In this document: positions 46,911-55,428 of the stretch, piece by piece
Numbering within the stretch: position 1 is the first letter of the stretch
Layout of the letters: each line of letters begins with the position of its first letter
Origin: [Eubacterium] eligens ATCC 27750
GTDB lineage: Bacteria > Bacillota > Clostridia > Lachnospirales > Lachnospiraceae
Length of the DNA stretch: 64,000 bases
Direction: 5' to 3'
NCBI RefSeq assembly: GCF_000146185.1
Contig: NC_012778.1
Coordinates: forward strand, 1,743,001 to 1,807,000
Program-made: the position numbers and the translations under genes
Notes under the pieces: model-generated
What the model was told of the DNA's origin: nothing
Databases searched by the model: none
What the model saw: only the letters and a program-made list of their open reading frames with translations

Positions 46911-47829
46911 ACAATTCCTTTCGCACAGCCTCATATTCTTCATATATTTGTTCAAATATTTTCTCAATTGGCTGTATCTTATCAATCTGGCCTGCAACCT
47001 GACCTGCCATCAGTGAGCCATTCATTGTGTCACCGTCAAACACTGCCTTACGAAGAGAACCTAATGTATATTTCTCAAGTTCCATCTTATCAGCACCTGC
47101 CTTCTCCTGCTTTACATACTCGCGTGACATCTCATTTTTAAGCACACGCACAGGAGTACCAGCAATTCTTCCTGTAACTATCGTGTCATTATCCTTTGCT
47201 TTAAGTATTGCCTGCTTATAATTATCATGTATAGGACACTCTGTACTTGCCAGAAGACAAGTTCCCATCTGTACACCTGCAGCACCAAGTGCAAATGCTG
47301 CTGCAAGCTGTCTGCCATCTGCAATTCCTCCGGCCGCAATAACCGGAATATTCACACTGTCAACTACCTTTGGAACAAGTGTCATAGTTGTCATCTCACC
47401 GACATGACCACCACTTTCTGTTCCCTCTGCAACTACTGCATCAGCTCCGAAACGCTCCATTCTTATTGCAAGCGCTGCACTCGAAACAACCGGTATAACC
47501 ATCATTCCGTTAGATTTCCATTTTTCCATATATTTGGCCGGACTTCCTGCTCCTGTTGTTACAATCTTTACATTTTCTTCCACAAGCAGTTCTGCCATTG
47601 CATCAGCTTCCGGATTCATAAGCATCAGATTCACACCAAATGGTTTATCCGTAAGTGTTCTGCATTTTCTTATGTTTTCACGAAGCATATCCGTGTTCAT
47701 TCCACCAGCTCCAATAAGCCCCAGTCCACCTGCATTACTAACTGCAGCTGCAAATTCTCCTGTTGCAATATTAGCCATTCCGCCCTGTATAAACGGATAT
47801 TTTATTCCTAACATCTTATCTAATCTCAT
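46900..47829 (-). CDS. fabK: enoyl-ACP reductase II (FabK)
   Basis: A 309-residue FMN enzyme that reduces enoyl-ACP in the last step of each elongation cycle. YPFIQGGMANIATGEFAAAVSNAGGLGLIG, FGVNLMLM, VTTGAGSPAKYM, VAEGTESGGHVGE with the catalytic His region, and VIAAGGIADGRQLAAAFALGAAGVQMGT match FabK. There is no FabI in the operon, so this is the expected triclosan-insensitive reductase. It follows fabH by 14 bases. Confidence 0.93.
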   Translation of the reverse strand: MRLDKMLGIKYPFIQGGMANIATGEFAAAVSNAGGLGLIGAGGMNTDMLRENIRKCRTLTDKPFGVNLMLMNPEADAMAELLVEENVKIVTTGAGSPAKYMEKWKSNGMMVIPVVSSAALAIRMERFGADAVVAEGTESGGHVGEMTTMTLVPKVVDSVNIPVIAAGGIADGRQLAAAFALGAAGVQMGTCLLASTECPIHDNYKQAILKAKDNDTIVTGRIAGTPVRVLKNEMSREYVKQEKAGADKMELEKYTLGSLRKAVFDGDTMNGSLMAGQVAGQIDKIQPIEKIFEQIYEEYEAVRKELYAD

Positions 47830-47843
47830 TATGCTGCTCCTTA

Positions 47844-48779
47844 TTATGTCTCTATCAAAGCACTGCTCCAGCTAAGCCCCGCTCCAAAGCCCGCAAGAAT
47901 CAGCTTTCTGCCTTTGTCAAAGCATCCTCTTTGTGCTAACTCATCTAGTGCTATTGGGATACTTGCCGCTGATGTATTACCGTATTCCGCTATATTTATA
48001 TAGAACTTATCTTCATGTCCCGGATATTTTTTCTTTACATGATTGATAATTCTTTCATTAGCCTGATGGCACACAATATAATCTATGTCATCAAGTGTCA
48101 TGTCCGATTTTTTCAATATTTCATCAATTCCCTGTTTAAGAACATCAACTGCAAAACGGAACACCGCATTTCCATTCATCTTTACATATGCATCCTGTGC
48201 ACCTATACCTCTGCATACAAGTACATCAGTATCGCCTCTTGTGTAATTAATCTGTCTATACATATTGTCAGCCGCTTTTATAAGAACTGCACCTGCACCA
48301 TCTCCAAAAAGCACGCATGTTGAGCGGTCTGTATAATCTAATATCTTAGACATCTGCTCGCTTCCAATAAGCAGTATGTATTTATAATCAGTGCTGTTAA
48401 ACAGTGCCTGTCCAACATTTAATGCATGCAGAAAACCTGTACATGCACTGCTTAAATCAAATGCAAGTACATTCTCAGCCAATCCAAGCTCCTTCTGTAC
48501 AATTGCTGCAGTAGATGGAAATGCATTATCTGCAGTTGAAGTTGCAACTATAACTGCACCTATTTCTGCAATATCCACACCTGATGCCTCTACCGCTTCA
48601 TATGCTGCTCTGACTGCAAGTGATGTAGTATTTTCCTGTGTACATCTGTATCTTTTCTTAATACCTGTTCTTGTTGTTATCCATTCATCATTTGTATCAA
48701 CAATCCGGCTTAAGTCATCATTCGTAATTATCTCTTCTGGGAGTGCTTTCCCTGTGGACACTATCTGAATGCCTTTCAC
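47844..48779 (-). CDS. fabH: beta-ketoacyl-ACP synthase III
   Basis: A 311-residue initiating condensing enzyme joining an acyl-CoA primer to malonyl-ACP. Cys-His-Asn triad: DLSSACTGFLHAL, DYIVCHQANERII and EYGNTSAASIPIAL. The start codon is GTG and overlaps the accA stop (GTGA). Substrate preference (acetyl versus branched primers) cannot be read from the sequence. Confidence 0.96.
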   Translation of the reverse strand: MKGIQIVSTGKALPEEIITNDDLSRIVDTNDEWITTRTGIKKRYRCTQENTTSLAVRAAYEAVEASGVDIAEIGAVIVATSTADNAFPSTAAIVQKELGLAENVLAFDLSSACTGFLHALNVGQALFNSTDYKYILLIGSEQMSKILDYTDRSTCVLFGDGAGAVLIKAADNMYRQINYTRGDTDVLVCRGIGAQDAYVKMNGNAVFRFAVDVLKQGIDEILKKSDMTLDDIDYIVCHQANERIINHVKKKYPGHEDKFYINIAEYGNTSAASIPIALDELAQRGCFDKGRKLILAGFGAGLSWSSALIET

Positions 48780-49567
48780 TTTATCTCTCCCCTGTCTATA
48801 TTCCTGAATTTGTCATATCTTGAATTAACAAGCTCTTTTGATTTCATCCTGCCAAGAATTCCGAGTTCTTTTTCTAACATTCTTGCTATATCTGAAAAAC
48901 ACCTGTCTCCTTCTGCAATTACACCATCAACGAGTCCGGCAGTAAAAAGCTCCTGTGCAGTAAGCTTCATAATCTCACTTGCCTGTGGTGCTTTCTTAGC
49001 ATCCTTATATATTATTGACGCAAAACCTTCCGGAGACAGAATCGAATATACTGCATTTTCAAGCATATACACCCTGTCGGCTGCTGCCAGTGCCAATGCA
49101 CCGCCACTTCCGCCTTCACCTGTGATTACTGATATAACAGGTACTGTAAGCTTAAGCATTGCTGCTATACTTCCCGCAATCGCATTACTCTGTCCGTTGC
49201 TTTCTGCTTCCATGCCTGGATATGCACCTGGCGTGTCAACAAATGTTATGACAGGTCTCCTGAATTTTTCAGCCTGTTTCATAACACGGACTGCTTTTCT
49301 ATACCCTTCAGGTGACGCCATTCCGAAGTTATATCTTATATTCTCTTCTATATTCTTTCCTTTACGGTTTCCAATAACAGTTACCGTTTTTCCATTAAAT
49401 GAAGCAATTCCTGCAACAAGGCTTTTATCATCTTTATAGTATCTGTCACCATGCATTTCTATAAAATCATCGAAAAGCACTTCTATGTATTTCATAATAT
49501 CCGGACGGTCACTTTTTCTGGCTGCAAGGACTTTCTCATATGGTGTTAAAACATTTTCACTGCTCAT
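48776..49567 (-). CDS. accA: acetyl-CoA carboxylase carboxyltransferase subunit alpha
   Basis: 263 residues; forms the A2B2 carboxyltransferase with AccD. Conserved: [74 protein letters not shown] and [33 protein letters not shown]. Shorter than the ~320-residue E. coli protein because the N-terminal helical extension is missing, as in many Firmicutes. The ATG overlaps the accD stop (ATGA). Confidence 0.95.
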   Translation of the reverse strand: MSSENVLTPYEKVLAARKSDRPDIMKYIEVLFDDFIEMHGDRYYKDDKSLVAGIASFNGKTVTVIGNRKGKNIEENIRYNFGMASPEGYRKAVRVMKQAEKFRRPVITFVDTPGAYPGMEAESNGQSNAIAGSIAAMLKLTVPVISVITGEGGSGGALALAAADRVYMLENAVYSILSPEGFASIIYKDAKKAPQASEIMKLTAQELFTAGLVDGVIAEGDRCFSDIARMLEKELGILGRMKSKELVNSRYDKFRNIDRGEIK

Positions 49568-50337
49568 GCTTCTCCTCCGGTATTCACATGCATTTTCAAT
49601 ATCTTTGATAAAGTCTGCTTCATATCTTTTCTGTCAACTATCATATCTATCATGCCATGTTCTAACAGAAACTCTGAGTGCTGGAAGCCTTCCGGCAGCT
49701 TCTGTCCGATAGTCTGTTCAATAACTCTTGGCCCGGCAAAGCATATAAGTGCTCCTGGTTCAGCAATTATAATGTCACCAAGACTTGCAAAGCTTGCGCT
49801 CACACCACCTGTTGTCGGATTAGTGAGATATGATATAAATAATCCACCAGCATCCTTGAACTTTTCAATTGCCGCTGTTGTCTTTGCCATCTGCATAAGC
49901 GAGAAAAGGCCTTCCTGCATTCTCGCTCCACCGCTTGCAGCAAATATTATAAGTGGCAGTTTTCTTTTCATTGCATATTCTGTGAGTCTTGTAATCTTTT
50001 CACCTACCGCAATTCCCATGCTTCCCATAAGAAATCTTTTATCCATAACTGCAACAGCTGTTTTGACTCCGCCAATTCGGCATGTTCCAGTAACTACTGC
50101 ATCCTGCTGGCCTGTCTTTAATCTGTTTGCTTCAACCTTTTGCTCATATCCCGGAAAGCTGTTTGGATTGCCTGTCTTAACCTGTGCATACAATTCCCTA
50201 AAACTTTTGTCATCACTTATAAGTGCAATTCTTCTTGATGGTGTAAGGCTTCCGTCTGCCTGTTCCTCACTATCCCTTAATCTGTTGATAATACCCCACC
50301 TTTTCTTACGCTTTAAGAAAATGTCATTGATATTCAT
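49564..50337 (-). CDS. accD: acetyl-CoA carboxylase carboxyltransferase subunit beta, zinc-ribbon-less
   Basis: 257 residues with the AccD crotonase core: [86 protein letters not shown]. The N-terminal four-Cys zinc ribbon of standard AccD is absent: the first ~80 residues contain no cysteine at all, and the only cysteines are single ones in GTCRIGG and LICFAG. The operon position between accC and accA, with 4-base overlaps on both sides, makes the identity secure. Confidence 0.93.
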   Translation of the reverse strand: MNINDIFLKRKKRWGIINRLRDSEEQADGSLTPSRRIALISDDKSFRELYAQVKTGNPNSFPGYEQKVEANRLKTGQQDAVVTGTCRIGGVKTAVAVMDKRFLMGSMGIAVGEKITRLTEYAMKRKLPLIIFAASGGARMQEGLFSLMQMAKTTAAIEKFKDAGGLFISYLTNPTTGGVSASFASLGDIIIAEPGALICFAGPRVIEQTIGQKLPEGFQHSEFLLEHGMIDMIVDRKDMKQTLSKILKMHVNTGGEA

Positions 50338-51689
50338 TTAACTGTAATTCCTTCCTTAAGCCACTTTTCAATTTCGGTATGATTCTTCTCCCAGAAACCT
50401 GTATTGTAATTTCCTCTTATAAAATCCTTATGATATGTAAGAAGATGCATGAACTCTCTGTTAGTCTTAACTCCTTCAATTATCAGTTCCTCAAGAGCTC
50501 TTCTTAATCGTCTTACCGCCTCAAGTCTGCTGCTTCCAGTCACTATAATCTTGGCAATCATTGAATCATAAAACGGACTCACTTCATAACCTTCAAAAAG
50601 ATGGCTCTCAACTCTTACTCCATAACCATCTGGAAAATGTAAGAATTTAATAACTCCCGGTGTAGCCGCATTTATTCTGCACTCAATTGCATGTCCATTG
50701 ACACATGTATCTTCCTGAGTGATATTAAGCTTCATTCCGGCAGCTATTCTTATCTGTTCTCTTATAAGGTCAATTCCTGTAACCTGCTCAGTTACCGGAT
50801 GTTCAACCTGTATTCTCGTATTCATCTCTATAAAATAGTAGTCACCCTGTTCATTCACAACAAATTCAACAGTTCCTGCACTATAATATCCTGCTGCTTT
50901 CGCAGCTCTTACTGCAGTCTCTCCCATGACTGTCCGCTGATCTTTACATAATCTTGCACTCGGAGCTTCCTCTAAAAGCTTCTGATTATTACGCTGGATT
51001 GAACAGTCACGTTCTCCAAGATATATTGTATTGCCATATTTATCTGCAAGAATCTGTATCTCAATATGCCGTGGATTGATTATCAGCTTCTCTATGTACA
51101 TATCATCGTTGCCAAATGCAGCTTTAGCTTCACTCTTAGCGGTTTCAAATGCATTTTCTATATCTTCTCTGCTGAATGCCTTGCGCATTCCTTTTCCACC
51201 GCCTCCAGCTGACGCTTTAATAAGTACCGGATAACCAATTTTTTCTGCAATGTGTGCTGCTTCCTCTGCTGTTGCAACCAGACCATCAGAACCTGGTACA
51301 ACCGGAACCCCGCATTCAATCATAAGCTGCCTTGCCGACTGTTTATCTCCCATGCTGCTTATTATGTCTGCTGATGGTCCTATAAATATAAGATTGTTCT
51401 CCTCACATTTTCTTGCAAATGCAGCATTCTCAGACAGAAAGCCATAACCAGGGTGGACTGCCTCACACCCTGTCAGTATTGCTGTTTCTATTATCGCATC
51501 CTGATTAAGATAACTTTCAGCCGCCTTTGCCGGTCCAATGCAAACTGCCTTGTCTGCTGCCATAACAGCAAGTGAATCCTTATCTGCTGTTGAATATACA
51601 ATTACGGTTTCTACATCCATCTCACGGCAGCATCTGATTATCCTTAACGCTATTTCACCACGGTTTGCTATCAGTATTCTCTTAAACAC
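50334..51689 (-). CDS. accC: biotin carboxylase
   Basis: A 451-residue ATP-grasp enzyme that carboxylates the biotin on Acc[36 protein letters not shown], the glycine-rich loop [40 protein letters not shown]. The start is GTG with GGAGG eight bases upstream. It follows accB by 14 bases and overlaps accD by 4. Confidence 0.97.
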   Translation of the reverse strand: MFKRILIANRGEIALRIIRCCREMDVETVIVYSTADKDSLAVMAADKAVCIGPAKAAESYLNQDAIIETAILTGCEAVHPGYGFLSENAAFARKCEENNLIFIGPSADIISSMGDKQSARQLMIECGVPVVPGSDGLVATAEEAAHIAEKIGYPVLIKASAGGGGKGMRKAFSREDIENAFETAKSEAKAAFGNDDMYIEKLIINPRHIEIQILADKYGNTIYLGERDCSIQRNNQKLLEEAPSARLCKDQRTVMGETAVRAAKAAGYYSAGTVEFVVNEQGDYYFIEMNTRIQVEHPVTEQVTGIDLIREQIRIAAGMKLNITQEDTCVNGHAIECRINAATPGVIKFLHFPDGYGVRVESHLFEGYEVSPFYDSMIAKIIVTGSSRLEAVRRLRRALEELIIEGVKTNREFMHLLTYHKDFIRGNYNTGFWEKNHTEIEKWLKEGITVK

Positions 51690-51703
51690 TTCTGCTACCT
51701 CCG

Positions 51704-52156
51704 TTAATTAAGGATTACAAGCGGCTGTCCATACTCAACCATAGTGCCATTCTCTGCTGCCACTTCCTTAACCGTACCGTCACAATCTGCTGTAACTTCG
51801 TTCATCAGCTTCATTGCTTCAATTATTCCAATAACATCACCTGCATGAACGCTCTGCCCTGGTTTTACAAAAGGTTCCTCATCAGGACCTGCTGCTGTAT
51901 AGAAAGTTCCAACCAGTGGCGCTTTAATTTCTTTAATATGCTCATCTGACTGTGGCTGTACGTCCTGAATAGTTGTAACGGTCTGTTCCTGTTCTGTATT
52001 AATGCGAACAATATCTCTCTTTACAGGCACATCACATATGGCTTCGTGCATTGTTTTCTTCAGTCCAAGGCATATGCCATTCATCTCCAAATTCAGTTCG
52101 CTGCATCCACTTGCATCAAACTTATCTATAATCCCATAAATATCATTAATATCCAT
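51704..52156 (-). CDS. accB: biotin carboxyl carrier protein of acetyl-CoA carboxylase
   Basis: 150 residues. A variable N-terminal half is followed by a biotinyl domain (~75-150) with the biotinylation motif EAMKLMNEV and IKAPLVGTFYTAAGPDEEPFVKPGQSV. It follows acpP by 29 bases. Confidence 0.96.
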   Translation of the reverse strand: MDINDIYGIIDKFDASGCSELNLEMNGICLGLKKTMHEAICDVPVKRDIVRINTEQEQTVTTIQDVQPQSDEHIKEIKAPLVGTFYTAAGPDEEPFVKPGQSVHAGDVIGIIEAMKLMNEVTADCDGTVKEVAAENGTMVEYGQPLVILN

Positions 52157-52185
52157 AACAAACTGTCTTCCTTAAAATCTTTATG

Positions 52186-52416
52186 TTAAGCTGCATTCTT
52201 GTCAACATACTCAACAATTGCTTTAACTGATGTAAGATTAGGAAGTTCTTCTTCTGGAACAGTAATTCCATAAGCATCTTCAACTGCCATCATAAGTTCC
52301 ATAGAATCAAGTGAATCAATTCCAAGATCATCCTTTAAATTCGCTTCTAATGTAATCTTATCCTCTGAGCAGTTAATAGTATCCATAATAATTTCTTTTA
52401 CCTTTTCAAATGTCAT
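52186..52416 (-). CDS. acpP: acyl carrier protein
   Basis: 76 residues, acidic, four-helix ACP with the phosphopantetheine site GIDSLDSMEL (Ser36 region). First gene of the fatty acid synthesis operon; AAGGAG precedes the ATG. The prosthetic arm would be added by AcpS encoded elsewhere, or by the Sfp-type enzyme at 6193-6879. Confidence 0.97.
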   Translation of the reverse strand: MTFEKVKEIIMDTINCSEDKITLEANLKDDLGIDSLDSMELMMAVEDAYGITVPEEELPNLTSVKAIVEYVDKNAA

Positions 52417-52474
52417 TATTTTGTTCTCCTTAAATAATTTTATCTAAATATATTTAACTAATATATTTGAGCTA

Positions 52475-52503
52475 ATTATAAGAGCACAAATCAGGTTTGT
52501 CAA
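52475..52503 (-). promoter_or_regulatory. promoter of the fatty acid synthesis operon
   Basis: Minus strand: perfect consensus -35 TTGACA (52498-52503), 17-base spacer, perfect -10 TATAAT (52475-52480), about 60 bases upstream of acpP. Confidence 0.93.
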
Positions 52504-52509
52504 TACTAT

Positions 52510-52522
52510 TTTGATATTCAAA
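52510..52522. promoter_or_regulatory. candidate FabT-like operator
   Basis: Palindrome TTTGATATTCAAA (TTTGA-TAT-TCAAA), six bases upstream of the -35 box and just after the degV stop codon. It resembles the TTTGA-n-TCAAA dyad bound by FabT in streptococci. The MarR-type gene at the end of the operon is the candidate binder. Confidence 0.5.
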
Positions 52523-52526
52523 GTAT

Positions 52527-53354
52527 TTATTTTGTTTCACAGCTGAGTATTATTCCACCTCGCTCAGCATAATAACTGCATAATCCTCCTGCTTTATATA
52601 CGCACACATCCGTAGTACCATATGCCTGCTTTATCATATCAGCTATCTTATCTGCAAGAGCTTCATTCTCAACATGACATATTCTCAGCTTTCCGCCTTC
52701 ATATCCTGCATCGTCAAGTAATGCCTGCAGTTTTACAAGAAGCTTTTTATCACCTCTGCATTTACCGATTGCTTCCAATGTTCCATGACTGCTTGCTGTT
52801 CCTATTACACTTATGCCAAGAACCTCCGCAGCCGATGCTACAACCTTGCTTACACGACCATTCTGTGCAAGATTATGCAATGATTTTAATGAACAGAACA
52901 GTCTTGTTTTCTGCATATATGCATCTATCGCTCCATCTATCTCTTCAAATTTCTTTCCTTCTTCAATCATTTGCTGCAATTGTTCCAGTATAATACGCAT
53001 CTGTGGACCAGTGCTTTTAGAATCTATTACCCTGACTTTAGCCTGTGGATGTTCCTCCAGATATACTGCCCTCGCTGCCATTGCAGAATTATATGTTCCT
53101 GACATTCCTGCAGTTATTGTTACAACAAATATCTCATCATCATCACCAAAAGCTTCAAGCCATGCATCTATTCCAGGGCACGCAGTATATGAACGTCCCT
53201 TATGTTTTTCAAGAATATCAAGCATTCTGTGAATATCAAGCTGCCCATCATCACAAAACTCCTCGTTATCTGTAGATATTGTAAGCGGAACTGCCTTAAA
53301 AACCATTCCCCTAAGTTCTTTTATATCGCATGCTGAATCTGCTACTAATCTCAT
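52527..53354 (-). CDS. DegV-family fatty-acid-binding protein
   Basis: 275 residues, two-domain DegV fold: VADSACDIKEL at the N-terminus, ITISTDNEEFCDD-like strand, YTACPGIDAWLEAF, VVTITAGMSGTYNSAMAA (fatty acid carboxylate-binding region), VRVIDSKSTGPQM, SLKSLHNLAQNGRVSKV. DegV/FakB proteins hold a fatty acid for phosphorylation by FakA. Placement directly upstream of the fatty acid synthesis promoter fits a link to lipid metabolism. GGAGG precedes the ATG; divergent from a TetR regulator. Confidence 0.92.
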   Translation of the reverse strand: MRLVADSACDIKELRGMVFKAVPLTISTDNEEFCDDGQLDIHRMLDILEKHKGRSYTACPGIDAWLEAFGDDDEIFVVTITAGMSGTYNSAMAARAVYLEEHPQAKVRVIDSKSTGPQMRIILEQLQQMIEEGKKFEEIDGAIDAYMQKTRLFCSLKSLHNLAQNGRVSKVVASAAEVLGISVIGTASSHGTLEAIGKCRGDKKLLVKLQALLDDAGYEGGKLRICHVENEALADKIADMIKQAYGTTDVCVYKAGGLCSYYAERGGIILSCETK

Positions 53355-53416
53355 TATTAATCCTCCTGTTTGCCGGATATACTCCGTTTTGATGTAGTTT
53401 TGAATACTATGTCATA

Positions 53417-53445
53417 TTGTATTTTATAACTTATAGTGTTACAAT
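53417..53445 (+). promoter_or_regulatory. promoter of the TetR-family gene
   Basis: TTGTAT, 17-base spacer, TACAAT; the -10 overlaps the left arm of the operator-like palindrome, as expected for autorepression. Confidence 0.65.
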
Positions 53446-53471
53446 ATACAAAAATAGCGTTTTTGTATATT
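53443..53471. promoter_or_regulatory. probable TetR operator
   Basis: Perfect 12-bp inverted repeat AATATACAAAAA / TTTTTGTATATT with a 5-base centre, ending just before the AGGAG and start codon of the TetR-family gene. Size and position fit autorepression; the site may also act on the divergent degV gene. Confidence 0.75.
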
Positions 53472-53484
53472 TCAGGAGTACATT

Positions 53485-54009
53485 ATGAATATAGTTAACA
53501 AAGATTCTAAAAATACATTTACACGAATGTGCATAGGTGAAGCAATAATCAAGCTTCTTAAAGACACTGATTTTGATAAGATTCGAATTACGAGTGTGGC
53601 GAAATGTGCCGGTGTATCACGCATAACTTTTTACAAATATTATGAATCAATCCATGATGCACTATGCGACTATCTTAATATTATTATAATTGAATATCTG
53701 GAAGAATGTGCCAACAACCCTGAAAACGGGAGCTTTCTGGATTATTCCCACATTCTTTTTGCACTTGAATTCTTTAACCGGTATAAGGATTATTTTCTTA
53801 CTCTTTCAAGATGTGGACTTCATTCTATTCTTATTAACAGTATTAATAATTTTATGTCTGAACATTTTACAAATCCTAAGAATTACTCTGAGTACAGACT
53901 ATACTGTTACTCTGGCGGATTGCTTAATACATTTTTAAAATGGGAAGAAAACGGATGTGACTGTGATGCTGGCGAGATAGCCAGGACTCTTGAAGAACTT
54001 TATAGTTAA
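53485..54009 (+). CDS. TetR-family transcriptional regulator
   Basis: 174 residues. N-terminal HTH: FTRMCIGEAIIKLLKDTDFDKIRITSVAKCAGVSRITFYKYYESIHDAL, the classical TetR DNA-binding domain. The C-terminal ligand-binding region is helical and unassigned. A MATE exporter gene lies convergently downstream and degV divergently upstream; either could be a target. Short for the family but complete. Confidence 0.92.
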   Translation: MNIVNKDSKNTFTRMCIGEAIIKLLKDTDFDKIRITSVAKCAGVSRITFYKYYESIHDALCDYLNIIIIEYLEECANNPENGSFLDYSHILFALEFFNRYKDYFLTLSRCGLHSILINSINNFMSEHFTNPKNYSEYRLYCYSGGLLNTFLKWEENGCDCDAGEIARTLEELYS

Positions 54010-54010
54010 T

Positions 54011-54034
54011 AAGCCACTCCTTCCGGAATGGCTT
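54011..54034. terminator. terminator between tetR and the MATE gene
   Basis: Stem AAGCCACTCC / GGAATGGCTT (one mismatch) with TTCC loop, placed between convergent genes. Confidence 0.75.
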
Positions 54035-54047
54035 AAATATTTTATAA

Positions 54048-55403
54048 TCATTTATTAATCTGTGAATGCACTTTTCGACGTACTACAAGGAAACATATAA
54101 CCTGCATAATTATCGTTGCCGTCCATGATGCCGGATATGATATGAACAGGTCATAAAGTGTTCTGTGACTTGGGAATATGACGAATATCCAGAATATTCT
54201 CATTCCTACTGTACCAATAACTGATAATATCATAGGTACTAGCGAATACCCCATTCCACGAAGCGCGCCCGGAAACAGATCCATTATTCCACATAAGAAA
54301 TATGGTACTGTAGTAATTGATAATATCTCAACACCACATTTGATAACATCTTCACTGTTAGTGTATATCATAAGCACTTTATCACCAAATATATATGCAC
54401 CGCATCCAAATACAAGTGATGCTCCTACCGAAAGTATTGCACAATCTATAAGCACCTTGTCCATTCTCTTGAACTTTCTTACACCATAATTCTGACTTGT
54501 AAAACTCATGCAGGCCTGTGTTACTGAATTAATTGATGCATATAGAAAGCCAAGAATATTGTTGGCTGCTGTATATCCTGCCATTGCTGTTGAACCGAAT
54601 GAATTAACCGACGACTGCAGCAAAGCATTTGAGAAATTAATAACTGTACTCTGTATTCCTGCCGGAATTCCAACCTGAAATATCTGTTTAAGATAGTATC
54701 CCTTTATCTTTAGCTTTGAGAATCTCAACTGGTAACTTGCATCTGTCTTATTCAGACATCTTAATACAAGCACACACGATATAAACTGTGAAAATATTGT
54801 TGCGATTGCCACTCCTGCAACCCCTAAGTTAAACACAATAACAAGTACCATATTAAGGCATGCATTTATGATTCCCGCTGCCATAAGAAACATCAGCGGT
54901 CTCTTGGTATCACCAACTGCTCTAAGAACAGCCGCACCATAGTTATAAAGCATAAAGAATGGCATACCAAGAAAATATATTCTCATATACAGTGTTGAGA
55001 GATTAATTACATCATCCGGTGTTCCCATAAGCTCAAGTGCCGGCTTAGCCATCAGCACGCCTATCAGCGCCATCACAACTCCGCTTATTGCTGCAAATGT
55101 TATCGCAGTATGCACTGTCTCTGACATCTCTTTATGTTTGCCTGACGCATAGAATCTGGCAGCCAGTACATTTGCTCCCAAAGAAACTCCTATGAAAAGA
55201 TTAACAAACATATTAATAAGCGCTGTCGTTGAACCTACTGCTGCTAACGACTGGCTTCCTGCAAATCTTCCAACAACAATTATATCTACAGCATTAAACA
55301 TTAGCTGTAGTATTCCTGAAAGCATCAATGGCACTGAAAACGATATTAACTTGTCCATTATTGTGCCATTGCACATATCTATTTCGTATTTATTCTTACT
55401 CAT
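54048..55403 (-). CDS. MATE-family efflux transporter
   Basis: 451 residues, 12 TM segments. N-terminal MSKNKYEIDMCNGTIMDKLISFSVPLMLSGILQLMFNAVDIIVVGRFAGSQSLAAVG is typical of DinF/NorM-like MATE proteins that export cationic drugs or metabolites with Na+ or H+. A second, distinct MATE gene lies at 57244-58593. It follows the SGNH hydrolase gene by about 25 bases and may be cotranscribed. Confidence 0.93.
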   Translation of the reverse strand: MSKNKYEIDMCNGTIMDKLISFSVPLMLSGILQLMFNAVDIIVVGRFAGSQSLAAVGSTTALINMFVNLFIGVSLGANVLAARFYASGKHKEMSETVHTAITFAAISGVVMALIGVLMAKPALELMGTPDDVINLSTLYMRIYFLGMPFFMLYNYGAAVLRAVGDTKRPLMFLMAAGIINACLNMVLVIVFNLGVAGVAIATIFSQFISCVLVLRCLNKTDASYQLRFSKLKIKGYYLKQIFQVGIPAGIQSTVINFSNALLQSSVNSFGSTAMAGYTAANNILGFLYASINSVTQACMSFTSQNYGVRKFKRMDKVLIDCAILSVGASLVFGCGAYIFGDKVLMIYTNSEDVIKCGVEILSITTVPYFLCGIMDLFPGALRGMGYSLVPMILSVIGTVGMRIFWIFVIFPSHRTLYDLFISYPASWTATIIMQVICFLVVRRKVHSQINK

Positions 55404-55428
55404 TACCGCATTCCCTCATGAAGCATCC

